Of a DNA stretch of 64,000 bases, positions 17,431 through 26,031 are shown one piece after another. The position numbers were made by a program, and so were the translations under genes. The first letter of the stretch is position 1. Each line of letters begins with the position of its first letter. This stretch comes from an uncultured Bacteroides sp. (lineage in GTDB: Bacteria; Bacteroidota; Bacteroidia; Bacteroidales; Bacteroidaceae). Where the stretch lies: positions 3,749,258 to 3,813,257 of the forward strand of contig NZ_OY782578.1 in the NCBI RefSeq assembly GCF_963677945.1. Direction: 5' to 3'. Under the pieces are notes generated by a model, which saw only the letters and a program-made list of their open reading frames with translations, did not search any database and was not told the origin of the DNA.

Positions 17431-18303
17431 CTATTGCCTCACAGGTTTTACAGTGAAACCTTGTTTTCTTAATTGATTAATTAACCCAGATTCTCCAACC
17501 AAATGCCCTGCACCAACAGCAATAAGAGTTGGTTCCTGTTTTATAAGTATAGGTATTTTTTTCATCCAGAGCTGATTTCTTTCTTTGCAATTTGCGCCCT
17601 CAAAATTAGATAGATATTGTTCAAATACATTTAGATTTTGTTTTTTATACTCGGAAATTATTCTAGAAGGACTCATTATTATGCCCTTTTGAGGATCTTT
17701 TAATTGTTTCAATAACAGACTTGCCTGATCCTTTAATGACGAAGAAAACCATTTTCTTAAAACTTTATCAAGTACATCTTTACCCTCAAGTCCAATTAAT
17801 TTGTAATTACTACTTTTTGCAACTTTCATTATATATGCATCAATTACTAATATATCAGGCTTTACAATTAGATTATGCCTACTTATCACTAAATACCAAC
17901 ACAGCGGTTTAAATTTATCTAGAATAGATACGCTAGTATTTATAGATATGTGCATGTTTGTTTTTATAATAGAATCAACAAATACGAGTTCTTTTGGCGT
18001 ATAAAGCATTTGATAAGTAGTATCTGAAGGCATCGCAAGCATAGTTTTATCAATCGCACCAGCCGAGATAGTAGTTTCTACTGCAACTTGCCGAACTGAA
18101 TGATAGGCATTTCTAAATCCATGAATGCTATCCAGAATAAAAGTATATGGAACCCTATGATGAGTCCCCAATAAATAAGATGGCTTCTTCAAGCCATTAC
18201 CAGAAATTTCCCAAAGTAAACTATTCTCTATTTTCGTTTGGCTATTAATATTACTTATAATCAGCAAGTTTATCACAAAAAAAATCAAAATTCGTTTTTT
18301 CAT
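17431..18303 (-). CDS. TraB/GumN-family protein
   Basis: A 290-residue exported protein of the TraB/GumN superfamily, whose members resemble Tiki-type metalloproteases. It has a signal peptide (RILIFFVINLLIISNINSQ), the first conserved motif SYLLGTHHRVP with paired histidines, and the C-terminal motif LIAVGAGHLVGESGLINQLRKQGFTV. Both hallmarks are intact. The exact substrate is unknown for most bacterial members. It lies 150 bp upstream of the OmpA-like gene on the same strand but is probably a separate unit. Confidence 0.88.
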   Translation of the reverse strand: MKKRILIFFVINLLIISNINSQTKIENSLLWEISGNGLKKPSYLLGTHHRVPYTFILDSIHGFRNAYHSVRQVAVETTISAGAIDKTMLAMPSDTTYQMLYTPKELVFVDSIIKTNMHISINTSVSILDKFKPLCWYLVISRHNLIVKPDILVIDAYIMKVAKSSNYKLIGLEGKDVLDKVLRKWFSSSLKDQASLLLKQLKDPQKGIIMSPSRIISEYKKQNLNVFEQYLSNFEGANCKERNQLWMKKIPILIKQEPTLIAVGAGHLVGESGLINQLRKQGFTVKPVRQ

Positions 18304-18362
18304 ATTACATTTATATATTTGTTTTCATCAATCTAGATTTAAACAATTCTTCTTTTCACACA

Positions 18363-18370
18363 CAAATGTA
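18363..18370 (-). promoter_or_regulatory. -7 box for the TraB/GumN gene
   Basis: TACATTTG on the minus strand, exact TAnnTTTG, about 60 bp before the start codon; the -33 element is not recognisable. Confidence 0.45.
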
Positions 18371-18785
18371 AGTCTATTAAAGAAAAATACATACTATAAC
18401 TCAAAAAAAATATAATCAGTAAATTAGCTATAATTTTAATAAACCTAATCAATAAAAGCTATTACTCCAAGCGAAACAAAGTGTATTCTCTCTAAATATC
18501 CTGCCAGTAAATAAAAATTAGTAGCCTAACATTAGACAAAATAACTTTATATATTTTCAAAACATATAGCATTAAATATAAGAAATAAAGTTATCATTGA
18601 ACCTGATTCCAATTCCATGAGAAAGTTTAATTTATAAGTTGTTTAATGAAAGTATACTTTAATCGGGAGGTTGAACCATTCTTAACCTGGCTTATAAATG
18701 AAATGAGTCATTTGTTTATAATTCTATATAGAACACAGAATTTAAACAAAAAAAACAGCAAAATTGCTCACGTGCTAAAAAACAA

Positions 18786-18811
18786 AGAGAGCAACCTCAC
18801 GGACACTCTCT
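18786..18811 (-). terminator. Terminator of the SusCD-phosphoesterase operon
   Basis: AGAGAG (18786-18791) pairs with CTCTCT (18806-18811). On the minus strand it is followed by TTTGTTTTTT. It lies 55 bp past the phosphoesterase stop. Confidence 0.65.
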
Positions 18812-18865
18812 ACAAATTATTCGCCATACATCAGGCGAAACTGTAAATACAAAGGTTATTTCAAT

Positions 18866-19843
18866 TCATTTCTTAAAAATATATTCCAATGAAATTCCCT
18901 TCAGAGTTCGGATATATGTTTTTACCTCTTTTCCTTTTTCATGAAGTTCAATTACTCTTGCACCTCTTTCAAGAATTTCTTTATATGCAGAGACATAACC
19001 GGATTTTCTTCCGTAAGCTAAATGGATATTGGCTAGTGAACCTATAAAATCATCATTATGATCATGTCCCACGAAAGTAGCCATTACATCTTTTTGCTGA
19101 AGGAATGCCCAAAAAAGTCCGCTATTAATTCGTGGAGAGCAAACTTCTTCCGAATGATTACCCAAAGTATTCTTCTGATTCCTTACACACTCATATTCAG
19201 GAAGAGGAATATGGAAAAATGCCAAAGCAGGCAACACTTCGCTATTCTTTTCTGCAAACTTATTACTTTGATCAACATACCAGTCTACCTGACTTTTTTT
19301 AATCCAGTCATAGTACCCCATTGTAGAATCATTGGTATATGCATGAGAATCGAAAAGGTAGATGAGCCATGAATCTTTATCGCTTTCAGATGATTTTACC
19401 GCCAGGGAACTGTTTCCAATACCATCTATTCCATCACCGGAATCCTGAGTTACATTATAAGGATTCTTCTGAAGATACTTCAGAACCTCACGTTTTGGCA
19501 TATCGCTTTCGGTATCATGATTACCAAATGTTACAGCAAAAGGTACTTTCAGATCGGTCATCGGGCGAATAACCTGCTCCCATCCAGCCTTAGCTCCTTT
19601 GGATACAGAAATATCGCCAGTAATTACTACGAGATCAGGTTTCTCTATTTCGATTACCTTGCGCATCATCATTTCCGTACTATCATTGTATATTTTGTAT
19701 TTGTTATCACTGTTCCAGTGTATATCAGTAAACTGAACAATCCTGAATTGGTTATTATTAAACTTTAGTTCCGGAGATTGAGCAAATAAAGGTAATGTTA
19801 CTGTAAGCAGTAACATTACCAATAAAATCTGTGTATTTTTCAT
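18866..19843 (-). CDS. Secreted metallophosphoesterase of a SusC/SusD operon
   Basis: Calcineurin-like phosphoesterase of 325 residues with a signal peptide (MKNTQILLVMLLLTVTLPLFAQ). Metal-site motifs are complete: QFTDIHW, VITGDISV, TFGNHDTES, AFFHIPLPEY and VGHDHNDD. It starts 9 bp after the susD stop and is the last gene of the four-gene operon, so it probably acts on the nutrient taken up by this SusC/SusD pair, for instance a phosphomonoester or phosphodiester. It is a close paralogue of the gene at 3216-4181, with insertions near residues 120-150 (NPYNVTQDSGDGIDGIG). Confidence 0.92.
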   Translation of the reverse strand: MKNTQILLVMLLLTVTLPLFAQSPELKFNNNQFRIVQFTDIHWNSDNKYKIYNDSTEMMMRKVIEIEKPDLVVITGDISVSKGAKAGWEQVIRPMTDLKVPFAVTFGNHDTESDMPKREVLKYLQKNPYNVTQDSGDGIDGIGNSSLAVKSSESDKDSWLIYLFDSHAYTNDSTMGYYDWIKKSQVDWYVDQSNKFAEKNSEVLPALAFFHIPLPEYECVRNQKNTLGNHSEEVCSPRINSGLFWAFLQQKDVMATFVGHDHNDDFIGSLANIHLAYGRKSGYVSAYKEILERGARVIELHEKGKEVKTYIRTLKGISLEYIFKK

Positions 19844-19852
19844 TTATATATT

Positions 19853-21325
19853 TTATTTTTCCCACCAAAGCGCATCACTAATTCTGTCAAGACCACCAAA
19901 TTGTCTATCGAGTGCAGCCTTTACATTTGTTGCATTGTTATTATATTCAGCCTGCGGATACATCCATCTTTTAGGCACCTCTACTCCTGTTGGTCTTCTG
20001 AAAGCAGGGTATCCTGTACGCAAATGTTCAAAGAGAGGAGTCCACATTCCCTGGAAATAAGATTGGATATACTTCTGATCAACGATTCTCTCTATTTTCT
20101 GTTCGGTAGTCAATCCTGTCAAAGAATTTTCAGGAGAAGCAATGTAAGCAGTAGCTGCAGTTTCATTCAAATAACTTGCATAATCAGATGCATAAGTTTC
20201 GTAAAACTTAAATGATGCTCTAACAGCAGCCTCATAATGAATTGCTGCATCTCCGGTAATCCACCCGCGAACAATAGCCTCAGCAATAATCAGTTCCTGT
20301 TCAGAATAACCCATCAAAATCTGAGGTTCGTTTGTTGCACTGGCATAAAAGCGTGAATGAGGTTTTGATATATTTCCAGCTACCGCTTTCGCATTTACTG
20401 TTGCATAAGGTGCAGCAGGATCACCCCCATCATAACTACTGAAATTGTCCACTGCAAGTCCGGCACTCTTGGCATTCTTGGTTTGTGTGCAGAATGTAAA
20501 CAAACGCGGGTCTTTTTTATCGGCCAGCAAAGATACAAAAGTAGAGTCCATATACATTCCCGAACCAAACGTACTACTGTTAAACATCGGATATCTGTTC
20601 CCTTCCTGATCCAGATATACTAACTGTGCATTATCAGCCGACGAAGTCATTAAAAGTCCACTGTTTACAATAACTGCAAAGTCAGATTTCACAGTACTTG
20701 AAGCATCATTAGCCCTTTTGCTAAGTGTTAGCAGCACTTTCAAACGAAAAGCATTCACTGTTTTTTTCCATTTGGTTATATCTCCCCCAAAGATAATATC
20801 TCCCGACAAATTATCCGACTCTTTTGAAAGAATTTCATTTGCAGTTTTCAATTCCGACAAAATTCCTTTGAAAACATTTTCCTGAGTATCATAAACCGGA
20901 GTGTAATTTGCAACAGATTCTCCTTTCAATGCTTCGGAATAAGGAATATCGCCAAAAGTCATTGTCAGATTATAGAAATAATACGCACGGAAGAAATGAG
21001 CTAAAGCCACATATCCGTTTGCACTGATATTTTCAGCTTCCTCCTGCATCTTATTCACATCTTTCAAATTGGTATAATATGAGAAAGAGCCTCGGTTCCA
21101 TTTATAGAACTGTTCACTATTCTCACCATCAGACTGAACAATATACTTTGATGCATAAAGCGGATCGAGACTATTTTCACTGAATGTATTCCAACAAATA
21201 TTGGTCAACAATAATCTGGGATGCGTTACTGTTGGATTATTGGGATCTGTATTCAATTCTTCAAAATTGGTACATGAAGAGAATATCAATAAGGATGCAA
21301 ATATGATTGATAAGATTCGTTTCAT
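19853..21325 (-). CDS. SusD/RagB-like nutrient-binding outer-membrane lipoprotein (SusD-like_2 type)
   Basis: Surface lipoprotein of 490 residues that caps its SusC partner and binds the substrate. The lipobox is LLIFSSCTNF (Cys18), followed by NFEELNTDPNNPT, a hallmark of the SusD-like_2 branch rather than the classic starch-type SusD. Further family segments are GYVALAHFFRAYYFYNLTMTFGDIPYSEAL and EQELIIAEAIVRGW. It starts 23 bp after the SusC stop. This branch is often found with non-carbohydrate or unusual substrates, consistent with the phosphoesterase next door, but the ligand is not known. Confidence 0.92.
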   Translation of the reverse strand: MKRILSIIFASLLIFSSCTNFEELNTDPNNPTVTHPRLLLTNICWNTFSENSLDPLYASKYIVQSDGENSEQFYKWNRGSFSYYTNLKDVNKMQEEAENISANGYVALAHFFRAYYFYNLTMTFGDIPYSEALKGESVANYTPVYDTQENVFKGILSELKTANEILSKESDNLSGDIIFGGDITKWKKTVNAFRLKVLLTLSKRANDASSTVKSDFAVIVNSGLLMTSSADNAQLVYLDQEGNRYPMFNSSTFGSGMYMDSTFVSLLADKKDPRLFTFCTQTKNAKSAGLAVDNFSSYDGGDPAAPYATVNAKAVAGNISKPHSRFYASATNEPQILMGYSEQELIIAEAIVRGWITGDAAIHYEAAVRASFKFYETYASDYASYLNETAATAYIASPENSLTGLTTEQKIERIVDQKYIQSYFQGMWTPLFEHLRTGYPAFRRPTGVEVPKRWMYPQAEYNNNATNVKAALDRQFGGLDRISDALWWEK

Positions 21326-21348
21326 TTTATCTGTTTTAAATTGAAAAG

Positions 21349-24300
21349 TTATAATTTAATTGTTGCGCTAACACCCACATAACGAGCAGAAGGGTCTTGT
21401 AAACTGCTATCTGAAGAACCAAAATCAGGATCAATATAGGGAACATTCTTCAGCACAAACAGGTTGTTTCCAAAAACAGTCAGATCAAGTCCTTTAAATA
21501 TTCTTTTCCCAATTATATTAGTTAGATCATAAGAAACGGCCAGACGTCTCAACTTTAAATAACTTCTATCAAATGCATTTGCAAATTCTTTGCTGTCTTT
21601 TTCAGTAACCACTGCTCTGTACGGATAATTCTGACACCATGTCTGCCAACTTACAGCTGTAGTGTTTTTCTGATAAGTACGTGTATCTGATATTACGTTT
21701 CCGTTTACATCTCTTTCAAACGAACCACCGGTTACAACTACACCATCGGGAACATAAACCGCTTTACCTGCTGTATACTCAGCATCTCTCCAGGTAACAG
21801 ACTTTGGATGTCTTCCTCCCCACCACATTTTCTGGGTAGTAGTGGAAATCATTGTACCGCCAATTGCTCCATCAAAATCAACATTTACACGGAACTTCTT
21901 TATTTTAAATACATTTTGGAATCCATAACGAGCATCTGGATTAGCGTGACCAATATTACTTACATAACTATCTTTTGTAGGCATACCTGTTGTTGCATCA
22001 AGAATAACTTTTCCCGAAGCGCTCTTCATCCATTGTGTAGCATAGATGGCATCTGTACGATCTCCCTTTTTCAGATTTCCGTATTTTGCCATATCGTTAT
22101 ATATTTTAGTCAGTTTACTTGCATCTGTAGTCCAGTTTGTTGTGAAACTCCAGCTAAAGTTTTTGCCCTTTATAAGCTCAGCTCCCAACACAAGTTCCAA
22201 TCCATTTGTTTTACTCACATTACCATTTACTTTTCTAGTTGTATATCCGGAAGCTTCAGAAATAGGCAGGTCAATAATCTGGTTTTCGTCAATTACATGA
22301 TAATAAGTCAGTTCTACATTCAATCTATTCTTTAAGAAAGAAGAAGATAATCCCACTTCATAGGAGGTTGTTTTCTGAGGTTTAATACTGCTATTCACCA
22401 AAGCCGAAGGGTAAGTAACTGATGGAGTTGAGCCATACATTGTACTCTTATTATAAGAAGAGGTAATACTGTAAGGATTAAGGTCACTTGACACTACAGC
22501 CCATGAACCATGTGCTTTCAGATAATCAATAGCCTTTGGCAATTTCACATATTCCGAGATCAGTGTACTTAAAGCTACTGAAGGATAAAAATAAGAATTG
22601 TTTCCTTTCGCAAGTGTAGACGACCAGTCATTACGTCCTGTTACAGTAAGGAAAGCAGCATTATAAATATCCAGATTCACTGTTCCGTAAAGACTGTTGA
22701 TAGCTTTTTCCTGCAAATTATTAGTAGCAGTAACTGGTCCCTGACTATTGCTCAGATTATATATACGTGGTACAATTAATCCGTCAGTAGATTGATATTC
22801 CTGCTGGTACCTACGGTAGAAAGTTGAAGCACCACCATTAACTGTTAAGGCCAGATTCTTTGAAAACGAATAAGAATAAGTGGCTAATACATCAGCATCT
22901 ACATTCAATTGACGAGTATTCCAATTTTTATAATCTCCATTACGTGAGTCTCCATAATTCATATATGATTTCGGGCTGCACATATCTTCAAAAAGTGTTT
23001 GTGAACGAGCAGATGTACGTCCCTGAAGTGTAAAGTTTGGAAGGATATCCCATGTTAGCTTAGCTTGTCCGTCAAAAACATCACGGTTATGTTGCTGAGT
23101 AAGCTCATATGTCATGAAATAAGGATTGTTATACCATGCATAATTATAGTTTGCCTGAACATATCCATCCTGATCGGGGCGATAAAGATGTTTCTTAAGC
23201 TCACGAATATCAACATCATCGCTCATCCATAATACAATGGTATAGATGTGATTTTTAGGACCATAACCATAGCGCGGATAGTTAGGTGAATAAACTTTAT
23301 TATAAGACATATTCACATTAAACTTCACGTTATCAGTAATGTTATATTCATTATTAAAGGTCAAACCGCCTGTCTGTACACTTGTATTAGGAACCTGTCC
23401 GTGCTGATTAGCATAATTCCCAGAGAAATAAGTATTAGAGCGTTTACCTTTATATGCCAGAGAAAAATTACCTTTTGTGATAACACCTGTACGAAGAAAC
23501 TCTTTCAGGTTATTGTGAGGTTCAAAAGCAATAGGCACACGTTCATAAAGTGCACGGTTATCATAAATTGATCCGGCTACATTTCCCCACCAGGGTATTG
23601 TTTCACCTGTCTGCTTGTTACGGATGGGGCTATTCCATTGTTTAACCAGCAATCCGGGAGTATATTTAGGTCCCCAGGTCATATCACCATCGGATATACC
23701 ACCATCGGCACCGTCCCAGAATTCATATTTCCCTTCCGATCCACTACCATATTGGTGCTGAGTTTCCGGAAAAACTGTAAATCCGGCAGAAATCATAGAA
23801 GAAACATTAGCTGTTAATTCTAGTCCTTCTTTCTTAGCTTTCTTTGTTGTAATAAGGATAGCTCCATTCTTTCCTCTTGAACCATACAATGCAGAAGCCG
23901 AAGTACCTTTCAGTACATTGATATTTTCAACATCTTCATTAGGAATATCGAATAAATCCGATTCAACAGGTATACCGTCCACTACTATCAGCGGAGTTTT
24001 ACCTCTTAAAGTAAATGCCGGAGCCTGAAAAAGGCCAGTAGGATTAGTAACTGTAAGACCGGCAACTTGTCCGGAAAGAGCATTTCCAAGATTAATTGAA
24101 CTTGATTCTTCAATAGTCTGAGCACTAATTTGTTGAGTGGTATAACCTAGTTTCTTTTTCTGTTGTTTGATACCAACAGCTGTAACCACAACTTCGTCGA
24201 GTTCTGTGGATTGATCACTCATTGTTACATCAAGATCTGTTCTGTCGTTTACTACGACCTTTTGAGAAGAAAAGCCAATATATGAAAACTCAAGTGTTCC

Positions 24301-24501
24301 CTTGGGTGATACATCTATGGAATATTTTCCATCAATATCGGTTACAGTTACTTTAGCTGACTTATCCACTACTTTAACCGAAACACCGGGAAGCGCTTCT
24401 CCTGATTTATCCCGAACAATACCTTTTACTAAAATCTGGCTATAAAGCAATGTGCCAGTGAAAAACAATAAGCAAAATGAAAGTAGAATTTTAATCTTCA
24501 T
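21349..24501 (-). CDS. SusC/RagA-family TonB-dependent receptor
   Basis: Outer-membrane importer of 1050 residues, full length. It has a signal peptide (KILLSFCLLFFTGTLLYSQ), carboxypeptidase-regulatory-like domain (VKGIVRDKSGEALPGVSVKVV to LEFSYIGFSSQKVVV), the TonB-box region TELDEVVVTAVGIKQQKKKLG and a plug (SGQVAGLTVTNPTGLFQAPAFTLRGKTPLIVVDGIPVESD, NVLKGTSASALYGSRGKNGAILITTKK). The barrel ends with an aromatic-type C-terminus (ARYVGVSATIKL). It starts 11 bp after the unknown exported protein and ends 23 bp before susD, so all are co-transcribed. Confidence 0.95.
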   Translation of the reverse strand: MKIKILLSFCLLFFTGTLLYSQILVKGIVRDKSGEALPGVSVKVVDKSAKVTVTDIDGKYSIDVSPKGTLEFSYIGFSSQKVVVNDRTDLDVTMSDQSTELDEVVVTAVGIKQQKKKLGYTTQQISAQTIEESSSINLGNALSGQVAGLTVTNPTGLFQAPAFTLRGKTPLIVVDGIPVESDLFDIPNEDVENINVLKGTSASALYGSRGKNGAILITTKKAKKEGLELTANVSSMISAGFTVFPETQHQYGSGSEGKYEFWDGADGGISDGDMTWGPKYTPGLLVKQWNSPIRNKQTGETIPWWGNVAGSIYDNRALYERVPIAFEPHNNLKEFLRTGVITKGNFSLAYKGKRSNTYFSGNYANQHGQVPNTSVQTGGLTFNNEYNITDNVKFNVNMSYNKVYSPNYPRYGYGPKNHIYTIVLWMSDDVDIRELKKHLYRPDQDGYVQANYNYAWYNNPYFMTYELTQQHNRDVFDGQAKLTWDILPNFTLQGRTSARSQTLFEDMCSPKSYMNYGDSRNGDYKNWNTRQLNVDADVLATYSYSFSKNLALTVNGGASTFYRRYQQEYQSTDGLIVPRIYNLSNSQGPVTATNNLQEKAINSLYGTVNLDIYNAAFLTVTGRNDWSSTLAKGNNSYFYPSVALSTLISEYVKLPKAIDYLKAHGSWAVVSSDLNPYSITSSYNKSTMYGSTPSVTYPSALVNSSIKPQKTTSYEVGLSSSFLKNRLNVELTYYHVIDENQIIDLPISEASGYTTRKVNGNVSKTNGLELVLGAELIKGKNFSWSFTTNWTTDASKLTKIYNDMAKYGNLKKGDRTDAIYATQWMKSASGKVILDATTGMPTKDSYVSNIGHANPDARYGFQNVFKIKKFRVNVDFDGAIGGTMISTTTQKMWWGGRHPKSVTWRDAEYTAGKAVYVPDGVVVTGGSFERDVNGNVISDTRTYQKNTTAVSWQTWCQNYPYRAVVTEKDSKEFANAFDRSYLKLRRLAVSYDLTNIIGKRIFKGLDLTVFGNNLFVLKNVPYIDPDFGSSDSSLQDPSARYVGVSATIKL

Positions 24502-24512
24502 TTCTAATTAGT

Positions 24513-25079
24513 TTAATAAATACTTTTTACCTTTACCTTTTTAAACACCTCTAACTGAAAGTCTGCTTGTTTCCTGTTTTTATAAAGAGCCTCTTCAAAA
24601 GAGTTTGTTTCTTCTGTATCAATAGCAGCAAGTGCCACCTCTATTACCTGAGTTAAGTTGCGCTGTGCATCTTCAAGTGACATCTGTTTTTCTTTCACTT
24701 GTTTCTTCAGGTATTTTTCAACATTATTCACTGCATTAAGAATCTCAGGTTTCTTAATTACAGTTCTTGTCTGAGGATCTCCGGGTACAACCTCTTCCTT
24801 TGTAACATAGAGTGATTTCATCAACTGCATCATGCATCCCACTTTACCACCTAAAACATAATTATTGTTATTAATCTCCTCAGCAGAAAACTGAGAAGTT
24901 ATTCCGGAAAGGAATTCCCACATTGGAACAGAAGAAACTGGTGAATCAGCTTCTCCGGCAGATTCAATCTTTGAATGTTTATCTCCTTCATTCATAGCCA
25001 AAGTACTACCCATTTGTGCACTTGCTGTCAGAATACTCATTAGAGAAATAAAAACTGATAGTAAAATTACTTTTGTCAT
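24513..25079 (-). CDS. Unknown exported protein, first gene of the SusCD-phosphoesterase operon
   Basis: I do not recognise this 188-residue protein. The start at MTKVILLSVFISLMSILTASAQ gives a clear signal peptide; a 13-residue in-frame extension to 25118 is less likely. The mature part has a polar N-terminus, a segment with a Cys-Met pair (VLGGKVGCMMQLMKSLYVTKEE), and a long helical stretch rich in charged residues (NAVNNVEKYLKKQVKEKQMSLEDAQRNL and on). It lies only 11 bp upstream of susC. An accessory role in substrate handling or envelope assembly of the transporter is an inference from position only. Confidence 0.75.
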   Translation of the reverse strand: MTKVILLSVFISLMSILTASAQMGSTLAMNEGDKHSKIESAGEADSPVSSVPMWEFLSGITSQFSAEEINNNNYVLGGKVGCMMQLMKSLYVTKEEVVPGDPQTRTVIKKPEILNAVNNVEKYLKKQVKEKQMSLEDAQRNLTQVIEVALAAIDTEETNSFEEALYKNRKQADFQLEVFKKVKVKSIY

Positions 25080-25210
25080 AATCTCGTTTTTTTGTCCGCA
25101 CAAAGAAACGATAGTCATGTTTCAAAACAATGTCGGATAAATTAAGAAGTTTTTAACAAATTATTGCAAACTGAAAGAGAAAGAGATGATAAGGTAAAAG
25201 AAATGTTTAC

Positions 25211-25218
25211 TACATTTG
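25211..25218 (+). promoter_or_regulatory. -7 box for the rhomboid protease gene
   Basis: TACATTTG on the plus strand, 27 bp before the start codon; no good -33 TTTG. Confidence 0.5.
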
Positions 25219-25245
25219 CGAATAAACTAAAAAAAACGAATTTAA

Positions 25246-25839
25246 ATGATAACCTACATCATTATTGGCGTTACGGCTATAATTTCATACCTGTGTTTCA
25301 ATAACCAGGAGCTATTCTATAAATTGGCTTTTAATCCTTACCGGACAATCAAGAACAATGAGTGGCATCGTTTGATAACTCACGGATTTGTACATGCCGA
25401 CACAACTCACTTGCTAGTGAATATGTTCACTTTCTGGTCGTTCGGGACCTATATTGAGCAAGGTTTTGAAGTTCTGGGTTTTGGAACAAGTGGTTTTCTT
25501 GGACTTTATTTCGGAGGAATGATTGTTGCTTCGCTTTACGATCTTATTAAACACAAAAACGATCCGTATTACAACTCCGTAGGTGCATCGGGAGCTATAT
25601 CTGCAGTACTGTTTACCTCCATCTTTTTCAATCCATTCGGGACAATACTCTTATTTGCCATTATCCCTATACCGGGCATTCTGTTTGGTCCGCTATACCT
25701 TGTATACTGCCAGTACATGAATAAAAAAGGAGGAGGAAACATCAATCACAACGCCCACTTCTATGGTGCTGTTTACGGAATAATTTATCCATTGCTTCTT
25801 GAACCAAGACTGTTATATGCTTTTCTATCTAATTTTTGA
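25246..25839 (+). CDS. Rhomboid-family intramembrane serine protease
   Basis: Inner-membrane protease of 197 residues with six hydrophobic segments. The catalytic dyad is visible: Ser115 in SVGASGAIS and His171 in NHNAHFYGAVYG. The L1-loop/TM2 signature HGFVHADTTHLLVNMFTFWSFG also fits (first Trp-Arg region NNEWHRLITH). The enzyme cuts transmembrane helices within the bilayer; its substrates are unknown. It is a single gene, divergent from the SusCD-phosphoesterase operon. Confidence 0.93.
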   Translation: MITYIIIGVTAIISYLCFNNQELFYKLAFNPYRTIKNNEWHRLITHGFVHADTTHLLVNMFTFWSFGTYIEQGFEVLGFGTSGFLGLYFGGMIVASLYDLIKHKNDPYYNSVGASGAISAVLFTSIFFNPFGTILLFAIIPIPGILFGPLYLVYCQYMNKKGGGNINHNAHFYGAVYGIIYPLLLEPRLLYAFLSNF

Positions 25840-25912
25840 TAAAACTGATTTTTCTGTTTACATTATCAAGTTGGAATCTTCACAATTTATAAGTTAACAA
25901 CTACCCACAAAA

Positions 25913-25944
25913 TTTGGAGGGAACTCTGCTTTATACTAATTTTG
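25913..25944 (+). promoter_or_regulatory. Bacteroidetes-type promoter for the MFS exporter gene
   Basis: TTTG at 25913-25916 and TAATTTTG at 25937-25944 with a 20-bp spacer, a full consensus match. The leader is about 80 nt. Confidence 0.75.
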
Positions 25945-26031
25945 TAAAGCTGGCCAGAATAATATACAGGATCAGAAACAGCAATTTAAATAAGAGATTC
26001 CGGCACTCGCATAACTGAAAGAGCACTACCA

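Larger units (their letters stand above)
18304..18865. other. AT-rich gap with promoter and terminator
   Basis: 562 bp between minus-strand genes. It holds the TraB-gene -7 box (18363-18370) and the terminator of the phosphoesterase operon (18786-18811). A 66-codon plus-strand ORF at 18646-18846 runs through the terminator and is probably not a gene. Confidence 0.5.

Noticed and set aside
18646-18846. 66-codon plus-strand ORF in the gap upstream of the TraB/GumN and phosphoesterase genes
   Set aside because: It runs across the minus-strand terminator at 18786-18811, has no recognisable motif and is mostly AT-rich noise.
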